A stretch of DNA of 64,000 nt from Gemmobacter caeni. GTDB taxonomy: Bacteria > Pseudomonadota > Alphaproteobacteria > Rhodobacterales > Rhodobacteraceae. Shown in pieces: positions 28,092-36,849 of the stretch. Numbering within the stretch: the first letter of the stretch is position 1; every line of letters begins with the position of its first letter. The DNA lies in assembly GCF_003054195.1 (NCBI RefSeq), contig NZ_QBKP01000005.1, positions 62,001-126,000 of the forward strand. The letters are read 5' to 3'. The notes below the pieces were generated by a model that did no database searches, was not told the DNA's origin, and was given only the letters and a program-made list of their open reading frames with translations. A program made the translations under genes and the position numbers.

Positions 28092-29963
28092 ATGTCCAAG
28101 CGCATGATCACCCTCAACGGGGCAACTGCGTTCTCTGCCTTCGGCTTCAGTTTCAACTGGGATGAGCGCCAGATCAGCTCCGTCTACATCAACAACGAAT
28201 CGACCGGCACATCCGACAGCCTGTCGCTGAAACTGTCCGGCCAGCCCTGGACCATCCGGCGCCTTTCCTTTGACAGTTCCGCGCCGGGCACCCCTTTGTC
28301 GCTGACGATCACCGATGCGAATGACGGTGTTGTCGGGCGGCGGCTGGATCTTGTGCAGCTGCCCTCGGACGGAAATGTGAACATCACACTGCACGACACC
28401 CGCATCCGTTACCTGAGCGGTGGCGCGGATTCGAATGTCACCCTGTCGCTGGGGTCGCAGCAGACCAAGCATGTCGAGCTTTATGACGCGCGACAAAGCA
28501 AAGTGACGCTGGGCGACGGCGCGGTTCAGACGCTGATGCTGAGCCAGGGGAATGACACCGTGACCGGCGGCAGCGGCTATGTCGGATTCATCGACTTCGA
28601 CGAGGGCAACAACACCTTCATCGGTGGCTCGGGCTATGTCGGCTCCATCCGTTCCAACGGCAACAACACCTTCGAACTGAAGGGCGGGGCCGACAGCGTC
28701 AGCCTGGGATCGGGCACCAGCAAGGTTGTCGTCAGCGGCGGGTTTGTCGGCGCGATCACCAGCTTCTCCGGCACAAATACAGTCACCATCGGCGCAGGCG
28801 GCGAAGTGCGCAGCATTGGCTTCTCCGGCGGCATCGACAAGGTGAGCGTCGCGGGCAGGGTCGAGCAGGTTTCGCTCGGCTCCAACAAGGACACTTTGAC
28901 GATCACCGGAAACGGTCGTGTCAACCAGGCCGATCTCGGCGACGGCAACAACAGCTTCCGCATGAGCGGGGAGCAGGTGAACTCGGTCATCGCCTATGAC
29001 GGCAACGACAGTTTCACCGTGACCTCGGGCAACATCAACCAGATCGCGGCGGGAGGCGGCAACAACAAGTTCATCCTCAAGGGCGGCTGGATCGGCGCGA
29101 TCCAGAGCTATGAGGGCAACGATACCGTCACCTTGTCCGGCACTGCGCAGGTGAACACGCTTTCTCTGGGTAACGGCATCAACAAGGTGAAAACCGCAGC
29201 CGGTTGGGTGGATCATATCGCCACCGGCGACGGCGCCGACACCATCAGCCTCGGCGCGGGCGGAGCCGGGTCGGTAACGACCGGCGGCGGCAATGATTTG
29301 GTGCGCACCGGCGCGGGCTGGGTGGACAGCCTCAGCACCGGCGAAGGCAATGACACCGTGACGCTGGCCAAGGGCGGCGTCGGTACGCTGCGGCTGGGCG
29401 GGGGTGACGACAGGGTGATCGTGCAGGCGCAAGACCCGGCCAACGGGTTGCTGCTGTCCGGTGGTCAGGGTGTCGACACCCTGGATCTGAGCCAGTTCTC
29501 AAAAGGCGTGGTGATCACGCTGAACAACCTCGGCGCCTGGCAGAATCCCGCCGCGAAGAACGGCAACATCGACGGCGCGGGCAAGGGCTATCTGGCCGTG
29601 ACCGGGTTCGAGAATGTGCAGGGTTCCGCAGGCGCGGACCGGATTGAGGGGAACGAGCTGGCAAACCGGCTGACCGGCGGTCTGGGGAATGACACGCTCA
29701 TCGGCGGGGCAGGCAATGACACGCTGCTGGGCGGCGGCGGCAATGATGTCTTCGTATTCAGTGCCGGCAGCGGCACCGACCGGATCGAAGGCTTCACCGC
29801 CGGGGCGGACCGCATCCAGATCGCGGGGGCGGATTCCCTTACGGACCTTACCTTCACCAGCCTCGGCGCCACCGAAACCCGCATCGACATGGGGGCAATC
29901 CATATCGTCGTGACCGGCCTTTCACTGGGCCAGTTGCAGGATGCGGGAAACTTCATGTTCTGA
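28092..29963 (+). CDS. Large RTX-type secreted protein with beta-solenoid repeats
   Basis: 623-residue, acidic, Cys-free protein without a cleavable signal peptide, as expected for type I secretion. A beta-rich N-domain (1-110) leads into about 15-18 degenerate repeats of 18-20 residues (roughly residues 115-450), pattern [YFWQ]-V-x-x-I-x-x-x-x-G-[ND]-[ND]-x-[VF]-x-[LV]-x-G-G, suggesting a right-handed beta solenoid. Near the end, canonical calcium-binding RTX nonapeptides appear (GGLGNDTLIGGAGNDTLLGGGGNDVF), then an uncleaved C-terminal secretion region ending in NFMF. No type I ABC exporter or adaptor is in the window. Function (adhesin, S-layer or enzyme) is not determined; no catalytic motif was seen. 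Confidence 0.85.
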   Translation: MSKRMITLNGATAFSAFGFSFNWDERQISSVYINNESTGTSDSLSLKLSGQPWTIRRLSFDSSAPGTPLSLTITDANDGVVGRRLDLVQLPSDGNVNITLHDTRIRYLSGGADSNVTLSLGSQQTKHVELYDARQSKVTLGDGAVQTLMLSQGNDTVTGGSGYVGFIDFDEGNNTFIGGSGYVGSIRSNGNNTFELKGGADSVSLGSGTSKVVVSGGFVGAITSFSGTNTVTIGAGGEVRSIGFSGGIDKVSVAGRVEQVSLGSNKDTLTITGNGRVNQADLGDGNNSFRMSGEQVNSVIAYDGNDSFTVTSGNINQIAAGGGNNKFILKGGWIGAIQSYEGNDTVTLSGTAQVNTLSLGNGINKVKTAAGWVDHIATGDGADTISLGAGGAGSVTTGGGNDLVRTGAGWVDSLSTGEGNDTVTLAKGGVGTLRLGGGDDRVIVQAQDPANGLLLSGGQGVDTLDLSQFSKGVVITLNNLGAWQNPAAKNGNIDGAGKGYLAVTGFENVQGSAGADRIEGNELANRLTGGLGNDTLIGGAGNDTLLGGGGNDVFVFSAGSGTDRIEGFTAGADRIQIAGADSLTDLTFTSLGATETRIDMGAIHIVVTGLSLGQLQDAGNFMF

Positions 29964-29972
29964 GGAATCCGC

Positions 29973-29996
29973 GTGCGGGCGGTCAGACGCCCGCAC
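29973..29996. terminator. Hairpin between RTX gene and tspO ends
   Basis: Perfect 9-bp stem GTGCGGGCG/CGCCCGCAC (29973-29981 and 29988-29996) with a 6-nt loop holding the tspO stop codon. There is no T-tract on either side, so it would be a weak or Rho-assisted bidirectional terminator for the convergent genes. Confidence 0.4.
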
Positions 29997-30468
29997 CGCC
30001 CGCCGGATTGTCACGCCAGACGCGCCAGTTCAACGGCGCCGCCAGACAGAGCCACGCGGCATAGGGCAGGATCAGAACGAAGGCCAAGCCATCAAGACCC
30101 CAGAAGGTCCACAGCATCCCCAGTACGGCAAAACACAGCGCCAGCATCACCAGCACCGACATGCCCATGCGGCGCGCACCGAAGAAGGTCGGCGTCCACA
30201 GCGTATTCAGCGCGATCTGCAAGGCCCAGAAGCCCATGGCAAAAGCGTTGCCGGGTTGCCCCGCAACCCGCGTGGCCGCAAGGCTGGACAGGACGTAGAT
30301 CGTGGTCCAGGCAACCGGAAACATCCAGTTCTTCGGTCGCCAGTCGGGTTTCACCAGCCCTTCGTACCAGTCCCCCGGCTTGAACATCCAGCCGGTCAGC
30401 CCGGCGGCCAGGCTCGCCCCCAGGAACAACGCGAAAAGCCCCCAGTCAAAGGGAAGTGTGCCATCCAT
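29983..30468 (-). CDS. tspO: TspO/MBR family tryptophan-rich sensory protein
   Basis: 161-residue membrane protein with five predicted transmembrane helices and the Trp/Pro-rich family signatures KPDWRPKNWMFPVAWTTIYVL and the TLWTPTFFGARRMGM segment. In Rhodobacter, TspO sits in the outer membrane, binds tetrapyrroles and negatively tunes photosynthesis and porphyrin pathway genes in response to oxygen. Whether this strain is phototrophic cannot be seen here. The start is directly followed on the other side by the pip stop (no gap), so the two are probably co-transcribed from the pip promoter. Confidence 0.95.
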   Translation of the reverse strand: MDGTLPFDWGLFALFLGASLAAGLTGWMFKPGDWYEGLVKPDWRPKNWMFPVAWTTIYVLSSLAATRVAGQPGNAFAMGFWALQIALNTLWTPTFFGARRMGMSVLVMLALCFAVLGMLWTFWGLDGLAFVLILPYAAWLCLAAPLNWRVWRDNPAGGAGV

Positions 30469-31452
30469 CTACAGATCTTTCATCAGCGGCCGAAGCCCGT
30501 TCATCACGGATACAAGCCCGGCAGAGATCCCCGGTTCCGAAAGAGCGTGCCCGGCCATGCCCACCATGCGCAAATCACAGCGCCGCCAGCCCTGCGCAAG
30601 ACGCCATGCGGCGGCGGGCGGACAGATCATGTCATAGCGGCCCTGCACGATGGTGGCACCGATCTGCTCGATCCGGTCCCGGTTCTGCAAGATCCAGCCA
30701 TCGCTTTCCAGAAAACAGCCATTGACGAAATAATGATTCTCCAGCCGCGCGAAGGCACGGGCGTAGTCTGACGGGCTTTCGTGCCAGGCCCCCTCGGTGC
30801 TGACCGAGGCGAGCGCGTTTTCCCACTGTGCCCAGATACGGGCAAAGCGCATCTCTTCCAGCAGGTTGCCGGAAAACAGGCGACGGTGGTAAGCGCCAAT
30901 CATATCCCCCCGCTCTGCCTCGGGGATCGGTTCGACAAACCGCGCCCAGAGATCGGGGAAGAACGCCCCCGCCCCGCCGCCATAGAACCAGTCCAGTTCC
31001 GACCGCGTGCCCAGAAACACACCGCGCAGCACCAGGTGGCGCACACGGTCCGGGTGGGTGATCGCATAGATCAGCGCCAGCGTCGCCCCCCAGCTGCCGC
31101 CGAACAGCACGAAACGGTCGATCCCCAGCAATTCGCGGATTGTCTCGATGTCTGACACCAGATGCCAGGTGCTGTTCGCCGCCACCGCCGCCGTCGGGCG
31201 CGAGCGGCCACATCCGCGCTGGTCAAACAGGATCACCCGGTAAACCTCGGGGTCGAAATAGCGCCGCATCGCCGGGCTGCACCCGCCGCCCGGCCCGCCG
31301 TGCAGCACCAGAACCGGCACCCCATCCGGGCGGCCGCATTGTTCCACATAGATGCGATGCCCGTCGCCCATGTCGATCTGGCGCTGGTCGAAAGGCTCGA
31401 CCGGCGGATAAAGATACTCGACTGCGCGCTTTTGGCCTGATCTGTGATCCAT
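30469..31452 (-). CDS. pip: Proline iminopeptidase
   Basis: Cytosolic alpha/beta-hydrolase (S33 family) that removes N-terminal proline from peptides; 327 residues. Motifs: oxyanion-hole HGGPGGGCSP (residues 51-60), the nucleophile elbow GGSWGATLALIYA (Ser120), DQRGCGRSRP, and the conserved GRYDMICPP and GMAGHALSEPG stretches carrying the catalytic Asp and His. Length and spacing match proline iminopeptidase. It is adjacent to tspO on the same strand and divergent from ubiG with a 50-bp region that contains an AT-rich TATTATATAA. Confidence 0.96.
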   Translation of the reverse strand: MDHRSGQKRAVEYLYPPVEPFDQRQIDMGDGHRIYVEQCGRPDGVPVLVLHGGPGGGCSPAMRRYFDPEVYRVILFDQRGCGRSRPTAAVAANSTWHLVSDIETIRELLGIDRFVLFGGSWGATLALIYAITHPDRVRHLVLRGVFLGTRSELDWFYGGGAGAFFPDLWARFVEPIPEAERGDMIGAYHRRLFSGNLLEEMRFARIWAQWENALASVSTEGAWHESPSDYARAFARLENHYFVNGCFLESDGWILQNRDRIEQIGATIVQGRYDMICPPAAAWRLAQGWRRCDLRMVGMAGHALSEPGISAGLVSVMNGLRPLMKDL

Positions 31453-31502
31453 GATCGTATTATATAACCGCCCGGAACCATTCCGCCACGGGAGAGAATG
31501 CC

Positions 31503-32237
31503 ATGTCCACCACCATCGACCCCGGTGAAGTCGCGAAATTCGAGGCGATGGCCGCCGAATGGTGGGACCCGTCAGGAAAATTCAAGCCGCTGCACCAGAT
31601 GAACCCCTGCCGGCTGCATTACATCACCAGCCAGATTTCGGCCGAGTTCGACCGCAATCTGACCCATCCGCAGCCGTTCGCGGGGCTACGCATCCTCGAT
31701 ATCGGCTGTGGCGGCGGGCTTCTGTCGGAACCGATGGCGCGACTCGGTGCCGATGTGGTGGGCGCCGATGCGGCGCCGCGCAATATTCCTGTGGCACAGC
31801 TTCATGCCGAACAGTCGGGTCTGACGATCGACTATCGCAACACCACGGCAGAGGCGCTGGCCGAGGCGGGCGAACAGTTCGACGTGGTGCTGAACATGGA
31901 GGTGGTGGAGCATGTGGCCGATCCGCTGGCCTATCTGACAGCCTGTCAGACCCTGCTGAAACCCGGCGGGCTGATGATCTGTTCCACCCTGAACCGCAAC
32001 GCCAAGAGCTTTGCCATGGCCATTGTCGGTGCCGAGTGGGTGATGCGCTGGCTGCCGAAAGGCACGCATGACTGGGCCAAGTTCATCACCCCGGACGAGC
32101 TTTACGACCTGATCCGCCGCGCCGGTCTCGACCCGGTGGATCGCAAAGGTATGGTGTTCAACCCCGTCAGCTGGAACTGGAGCCTGTCGGCCCGCGACCT
32201 TTCGGTGAACTATGTCACCGCGAGCGTGAAGCGGTGA
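31503..32237 (+). CDS. ubiG: Ubiquinone O-methyltransferase UbiG
   Basis: SAM-dependent O-methyltransferase acting at both methylation steps of the ubiquinone head group (2-polyprenyl-6-hydroxyphenol and 3-demethylubiquinol). 244 residues, typical. SAM motif I is [26 protein letters not shown], with the family start [27 protein letters not shown] and the later [12 protein letters not shown]. The gene's TGA overlaps the GTG of the following DUF4105 gene. Divergent from pip. Confidence 0.98.
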   Translation: MSTTIDPGEVAKFEAMAAEWWDPSGKFKPLHQMNPCRLHYITSQISAEFDRNLTHPQPFAGLRILDIGCGGGLLSEPMARLGADVVGADAAPRNIPVAQLHAEQSGLTIDYRNTTAEALAEAGEQFDVVLNMEVVEHVADPLAYLTACQTLLKPGGLMICSTLNRNAKSFAMAIVGAEWVMRWLPKGTHDWAKFITPDELYDLIRRAGLDPVDRKGMVFNPVSWNWSLSARDLSVNYVTASVKR

Positions 32238-33187
32238 AAGCCGTGCTGTTCTGGGCGCTGCTGCTTCTGGGGTCGGCCTGGGCGGGCACCGCGCTCTGGG
32301 TGCAGTTTCCGCAGGCCCGTCCCGTCGCGATGGCGGCTTTCGCGCTGCTGGTCGCCGGGGTGGTCTGGGCCAGGCTTGGCCCCGGCTGGGGGTGGAGCGC
32401 ACTTGCGCTGTCCGCGCTGGTGATCGGTGGCTGGTATCTGAGCCTGCACCCACAGCAGAACCGCGACTGGGCGCCTGATGTCGCCCATATCGTGCAGGGC
32501 GATATCGAGGGGGACAAGGTGACGCTGCACAACGTCCGCGCCTTCCGCTGGACCGATGCCGCCCATGCCACCGAGCTCTGGGAAACCCGCAGCTACGATC
32601 TGTCGCAACTGACCGGGGCCGACATGATCACTTCGGTCTGGGACAGTCCGAAAATCGCGCATCTCCTGGTCAGCTTCGGCTTTGCCGATGGCCGCCATGT
32701 GGTGTTCTCGGTAGAGATCCGTCGCGAGAAAGGCGAGGCCTTCAGCAGCATCGGCGGCTTCTTCCGCCAGTTCGAACTGTCACTGATCGCAGCCGACGAG
32801 GCGGATGTGGTCAAACTGCGCACCAACTTTCGCGGCGAGGAAGTGAGACTGTATCCCCTGCGCCTGACGCCAGAGCAGTTGCGCGCTGTGTTCCTGCGAT
32901 ATGTCGAACTGGGCAATGCACTGAACGAAAAGCCGCGCTGGTATAATACGGTCACTGCCAATTGCACCACCGTTGTCTGGCAACTGACGCGCGTGCTGAA
33001 CCCCGATCTGCCGCTGGACCGCAGCCTGCTGCTGTCAGGCTATCTGCCCGACTGGCTTTACCGCATGGGCGTTCTGGCCGACGAGGGTACGCTGGAAGAT
33101 ATCCGTGCCCGCGCGGTGATTTCGGACCGCGCGAAGGCCCTGCCCGAAGGGGCGGATTATTCCGTTGGTATCCGCGCGGGGCGCTAA
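32234..33187 (+). CDS. DUF4105 membrane protein
   Basis: 317 residues: two or three hydrophobic N-terminal helices (about 3-25 and 32-70), then a periplasmic DUF4105 domain (about 115-280) marked by [20 protein letters not shown], the conserved NCTTVVW (in [11 protein letters not shown]) and [10 protein letters not shown]. Function of DUF4105 is not established; the fold has cysteine-protease-like features in structure predictions, and the Asn-Cys-Thr-Thr is the family hallmark. It starts with GTG (32234) overlapping the ubiG stop (GTGA), so it is translationally coupled to ubiG. Ends 3 bp before the convergent RTX gene. Confidence 0.85.
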   Translation: MKAVLFWALLLLGSAWAGTALWVQFPQARPVAMAAFALLVAGVVWARLGPGWGWSALALSALVIGGWYLSLHPQQNRDWAPDVAHIVQGDIEGDKVTLHNVRAFRWTDAAHATELWETRSYDLSQLTGADMITSVWDSPKIAHLLVSFGFADGRHVVFSVEIRREKGEAFSSIGGFFRQFELSLIAADEADVVKLRTNFRGEEVRLYPLRLTPEQLRAVFLRYVELGNALNEKPRWYNTVTANCTTVVWQLTRVLNPDLPLDRSLLLSGYLPDWLYRMGVLADEGTLEDIRARAVISDRAKALPEGADYSVGIRAGR

Positions 33188-33190
33188 GGC

Positions 33191-34033
33191 TTACAGGAAG
33201 TCCCCGGCTCCGATCTGGTCAAGCGTCAGGCCCTTCAGCAAGACGGTGCCATCGCCATGCTCCACCAGAACGCCCGCGGCCTTCTGGGTCAGACCGTAAC
33301 CACCACGCACCGAAAGATGGTCGATGCCGTCCTGAAAGTCGGTGATCGTATCGGCACCGCTGCGCGCGCCAAACACGAACAGATCGGCCCCGCGCCCGCC
33401 GGTCAGCACATCGCGCCCCACCCCGCCCTCCAGCCGGTCGGCACCGTCGTCACCTGACAGCGCGTCATTGCCCGCGCCACCTTGCAACCTGTCACCGCCC
33501 CGCCCGCCAGAAAGCACATCGCGGCCAGCGCCGCCCAACAGCGTATCGGAACCATTCGCGCCAGACAGGGTGTCATTGCCCCCCAGCCCGTCCAGCCGGT
33601 CATTACCGCGCAGCAGGAACAGGCTGCCGGGGGCAAGAGTGTCGTCACCGGCCGAACCCGTCACCTCGTAGCTTTGCGCGTTGACAGCGCGCACCAGTGC
33701 CGACCGGCCATAGGTCACATAGACCCCGCCTGCATCGCGATGGTGCAGCGGAAACACGCTGTCCGCATCAACACGAAAGCCGTCGATTTTCAGCAGAGTG
33801 GTAAAACCAGCGGCAAAATGCGTAAGCGCCGCATAGCTGAAACTGCCGCTCAGGGCCGCATCGCCGCTTTGCTCGATCACTACACCATTGCCCGACAAGC
33901 CCGCATAGTAGAAATCGCCGATATGGACGGAAATCGCCCGGCCATAGCCCAGATAGACCGTCGAATTGCCGTATCCAGACAGAAGCTTGTCGCTCAACCC
34001 GGCCAGATCGCCGGTCACTGATACCGTTGCCAT
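33191..34033 (-). CDS. Small RTX calcium-binding protein
   Basis: 280-residue protein with an N-terminal beta-rich domain (residues 1-150, MATVSVTGDLAGLSDKLLSG) and a canonical block of RTX nonapeptides (about 155-225: GNDRLDGLGGNDTL, GGAGRDVLSGGRGGDRL, GGAGNDALSGDDGADRL, GRDVLTGGRGADLFVF), ending with a peptide (TLDQIGAGDFL) like C-terminal type I secretion signals. No enzyme domain is recognisable. The start at 34033 follows a strong GAGGGG; upstream in-frame codons are not supported. Paired across the RTX neighbourhood with the larger protein at 28092. Confidence 0.85.
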   Translation of the reverse strand: MATVSVTGDLAGLSDKLLSGYGNSTVYLGYGRAISVHIGDFYYAGLSGNGVVIEQSGDAALSGSFSYAALTHFAAGFTTLLKIDGFRVDADSVFPLHHRDAGGVYVTYGRSALVRAVNAQSYEVTGSAGDDTLAPGSLFLLRGNDRLDGLGGNDTLSGANGSDTLLGGAGRDVLSGGRGGDRLQGGAGNDALSGDDGADRLEGGVGRDVLTGGRGADLFVFGARSGADTITDFQDGIDHLSVRGGYGLTQKAAGVLVEHGDGTVLLKGLTLDQIGAGDFL

Positions 34034-34093
34034 GTCACCCCTCACGAATCGCTGCACGCAATCTGCCAGAACCGCGTGCAGCGTCAATTCGGG

Positions 34094-35125
34094 TTACACG
34101 GCCTCGGACGACCTCGCCCAGAGGTTGATATCCTCGTCCGAGGCGATGCGGTCGATCTCGGCCAGCTCCTCGGGCGTGAAGGTCAGGTTGCCGATGGCGC
34201 CCGCGCAATCGACCACCTGTTCGGGTTTCGACGCCCCGATCAGCGCAGTGGTAATACCACCGTCGCGCAGAACCCAGGCAATCGCCATCTGCGCCAGCGT
34301 CTGCCCGCGCTTTTGCGCCAGCGCATCCAGCGCCCGCACGCTGTCCAGCGCGCGCGGCGTGATGGTTTCGGGCGCAAGGCTCTTGCCCTGCGCGGCGCGG
34401 CTGCCCGCCGGGATACCGCCCAGATATTTCTTGGTCAGGATCCCCTGCGCCAGCGGCGTGAAGGCGATGGAGCCGACGCCCAGATCGGCCAGCGTGTCCT
34501 TCAGCCCGTCGCGTTCCACCCAGCGGTTCAGCAGGTTGTAACTGGGTTGATGGATCAGCAGCGGCGTGCCCAGATCCTTCAGGATCGCCACCGCCTCGCG
34601 GGTGCGCTGGCTGTTGTAGCTGGAAATCCCGACATACAGCGCACGGCCCGAACGAACGATGTGATCCAGCGCCATCATCGTCTCTTCCAGCGGCGTTTCC
34701 GGGTCGAAACGGTGGGAATAGAAGATATCGACGTAATCGAGACCCATCCGCTTCAGCGACTGATCACACGAGGCAATCAGATACTTGCGGCTGCCCCATT
34801 CGCCATAGGGCCCGGCCCACATATCATAGCCCGCCTTGGACGAGATGATCAGCTCGTCCCGGTAGCCCGCGAAATCGGTGCGAAGAATTTCTCCGAATGC
34901 CTCTTCGGCGCTGCCGGGAGGCGGGCCATAGTTGTTGGCCAGATCGAAATGGGTAATCCCAAGGTCAAAGGCAGTGCGGCAGATGTCACGCTTGACCTGA
35001 TGCGGGGTATCGTGGCCGAAGTTGTGCCAAAGGCCAAGGCTGACCGCCGGAAGCTTCAGCCCCGAGTGGCCGCAACGGCGATAGATCATGCGGGAATAGC
35101 GGTCATCCGCCGGGCGATAGGTCAT
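34094..35125 (-). CDS. mgrA: Aldo/keto reductase (L-glyceraldehyde 3-phosphate reductase type)
   Basis: NADPH-dependent aldo/keto reductase of the YghZ/Kv-beta-like subgroup, 343 residues. The tetrad is visible: Asp and Tyr in HFDLANNYGPPPGSAEEAFG, Lys in LIISSKAGYDMW, and His in DIFYSHRFDP. The subfamily signature PGSAEEAFGEIL and the C-terminal GASKPEQV NADPH-binding motif fit E. coli YghZ, which reduces L-glyceraldehyde 3-phosphate and methylglyoxal. Start at 35125 follows a perfect GGAGG with 5-nt spacing. It is 67 bp downstream of the DUF4387/TTT operon and may or may not be co-transcribed. Confidence 0.9.
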   Translation of the reverse strand: MTYRPADDRYSRMIYRRCGHSGLKLPAVSLGLWHNFGHDTPHQVKRDICRTAFDLGITHFDLANNYGPPPGSAEEAFGEILRTDFAGYRDELIISSKAGYDMWAGPYGEWGSRKYLIASCDQSLKRMGLDYVDIFYSHRFDPETPLEETMMALDHIVRSGRALYVGISSYNSQRTREAVAILKDLGTPLLIHQPSYNLLNRWVERDGLKDTLADLGVGSIAFTPLAQGILTKKYLGGIPAGSRAAQGKSLAPETITPRALDSVRALDALAQKRGQTLAQMAIAWVLRDGGITTALIGASKPEQVVDCAGAIGNLTFTPEELAEIDRIASDEDINLWARSSEAV

Positions 35126-35192
35126 GGCATCCTCCGTGTTCGGCAGGATGATAGCGCTACCGCCCGGCATGTGAAAGATCGTGGAGGAAAGA

Positions 35193-35495
35193 TCAGGCGA
35201 TCTCCATTTCCTCGACCAGCACGGCCCAGCCCGCACCGTGCATATCACGGTCGGCACGGGTGCCCTGCACCACCGGGCGCGGCACCGACAGTTTCACCAC
35301 GTTCAGATCAGGGATATCGAAGCGTTTCATCGCCTGCGGTTCAACCCCGAACAGATGCGCGACGCGGGTTGTATCCAGCCCCGTCGTGACGCGGGCGAAA
35401 GCCTCGGCACTGCCGCAGAAAATATCCACCGTCAGCCAGAACGGCCCGGCATTCTTGGACCGGACCTTTTCGACCAGCGTTCCCAGTTCAGCCAT
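35193..35495 (-). CDS. DUF4387 domain protein (AtuA partner)
   Basis: 100-residue protein of the DUF4387 family (start MAELGTLVEKVRSKNAGPFWLTVDIFC, end VLVEEMEIA). It always accompanies an AtuA-like DUF1446 protein, here with an 8-bp overlap, so it is probably a subunit of the same complex. No catalytic residue pattern is evident. The ATG at 35495 is chosen because a GAGGTGG site precedes it; the upstream in-frame start (35513) overlaps deeply with atuA-like coding sequence. Part of the tctCBA operon block. Confidence 0.85.
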   Translation of the reverse strand: MAELGTLVEKVRSKNAGPFWLTVDIFCGSAEAFARVTTGLDTTRVAHLFGVEPQAMKRFDIPDLNVVKLSVPRPVVQGTRADRDMHGAGWAVLVEEMEIA

Positions 35496-36846
35496 GGCCC
35501 ACCTCGTGCACATCCAGACGGAAGGCCGACATCGGATCGTCCAGCCGCATTACATGGTTCAGACAGAATTCATACAGCGCCCCGCGCTGCATTTCCGCTG
35601 GCGAGAAGGGGAAGGCGAAGGTCGGCATCGGCTCATCCTCGGTCAGCGCGTGATGCAGCAGATAGGGGTTGAGCATCTTGCCCGCCTCAGCCGCCTGCGC
35701 CTCGGTCGGGCAGGTGACGATGCCCAGAACCCCCACCTCGACCGGGGTGGTCGTGCGGTTTTCCAGCGGGCCAAGCGTTGCGTCCATGCCGATCAGCCGC
35801 AGTTCCAGCGTGAAGTCATCAGGCGAAAGGCCCATCCGCTCCACGATCTGCGCCGCGACGCGGGCCTGCACATCCGCCGCCCATTCGCGGGCATGGCGCA
35901 CATAGCGGCGGTCCCGCAGCAGGGCCAGCGCCACGGTCTGGTAGCCCGCGACGCGGGCGCCCTCCAGCTTCACCGTATAGACGCCCCTGATCCATTCCGA
36001 GCCTTCGACGCGCACGCGCCGCGCATCCAGCGCAGTATAACTGGCGCCGGTGACATCCAGATGCCCGCCCGGCTCATACAGCACGAAGGGATCGGAGTTT
36101 TCGTAAAGCATATGCGCCGACACCGTGTAGGGCGTGGCGGCGGCGGTCAGGGCCATCGGCTCCATAGTGAAGCCGGTCGCGTCAAAGTCGATCTGGATGA
36201 CGCCAGTGGCAGGCTGGGTGGTGGCGATGGCGCCGCATTCACCGATCTTGGCGCCGTGCCAGCAGGCCCCCGGATGATCGCCGTTCACCAGCGGCAGCGC
36301 CGCGATGATGGCCGTATCGGTGGTCCGCCCGGCAATCACGATATCGGCGCCGGTCGCCAGCGCCGCCGCGATCTGCTCAGCCCCCGCCAGCGCCACGATA
36401 TTGCTGCAAGCGTCGATCAGCGCATCCGAGATTTCTGGCGCCGGAAACAGCGGCGCGATGCGCCCTTCGGCCAGCGCGGCTTTCACCGCGGCCGCGGATT
36501 GCCCGCTTTTCAGCGTGGCGACGCGCAGGGTTTGTCCGGTTTCGGCTGCGATCTCGCGGGTGATTTCCAGCAGCCAGTCCACTGCGCTGTCGGCGCCGCA
36601 GGTGCCCGCCGTGCCGATGACCAGCGGCACGCCCGCCTCGGCACGCGCCTGCATCAGCCCGCGCCACTCCGCCTTGGTCGAGGCGCGCGAATATTTGGAC
36701 ACACCACGCCCAAGGTAAGAGGGCCCACTGTCCGTGGACCCCCCGTCAACCGCGATGATATCCGGCCTGTTGGCGATACCGCGCGACAAAGCCGCGCGGT
36801 CATAGCCAAGGCCCAAAGCCCCGGTGGGGATCAGAACCCGTGTCAT
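35488..36846 (-). CDS. Acyclic terpene utilisation AtuA-like protein (DUF1446)
   Basis: 452-residue cytosolic protein of the AtuA/DUF1446 family, opening with MTRVLIPTGALGLGYDRAALSRGIANRPDIIAVDGGSTDSGPSYLG, the family hallmark. AtuA was named from acyclic terpene degradation in Pseudomonas, but its biochemical reaction is undefined; homologues occur beside tripartite carboxylate transporters and acyl-CoA catabolic genes. Here it lies between tctA (3-bp gap) and DUF4387, suggesting it handles the imported carboxylate or its CoA ester. No terpene degradation genes are near, so the name should not be read as function. Confidence 0.9.
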   Translation of the reverse strand: MTRVLIPTGALGLGYDRAALSRGIANRPDIIAVDGGSTDSGPSYLGRGVSKYSRASTKAEWRGLMQARAEAGVPLVIGTAGTCGADSAVDWLLEITREIAAETGQTLRVATLKSGQSAAAVKAALAEGRIAPLFPAPEISDALIDACSNIVALAGAEQIAAALATGADIVIAGRTTDTAIIAALPLVNGDHPGACWHGAKIGECGAIATTQPATGVIQIDFDATGFTMEPMALTAAATPYTVSAHMLYENSDPFVLYEPGGHLDVTGASYTALDARRVRVEGSEWIRGVYTVKLEGARVAGYQTVALALLRDRRYVRHAREWAADVQARVAAQIVERMGLSPDDFTLELRLIGMDATLGPLENRTTTPVEVGVLGIVTCPTEAQAAEAGKMLNPYLLHHALTEDEPMPTFAFPFSPAEMQRGALYEFCLNHVMRLDDPMSAFRLDVHEVGHG

Positions 36847-36849
36847 ACC

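Noticed and set aside
28184-29443. Several minus-strand frames inside the RTX gene
   Set aside because: Repeat periodicity keeps antisense frames open; sequences are low-complexity Ser/Pro/Thr with no start signals.
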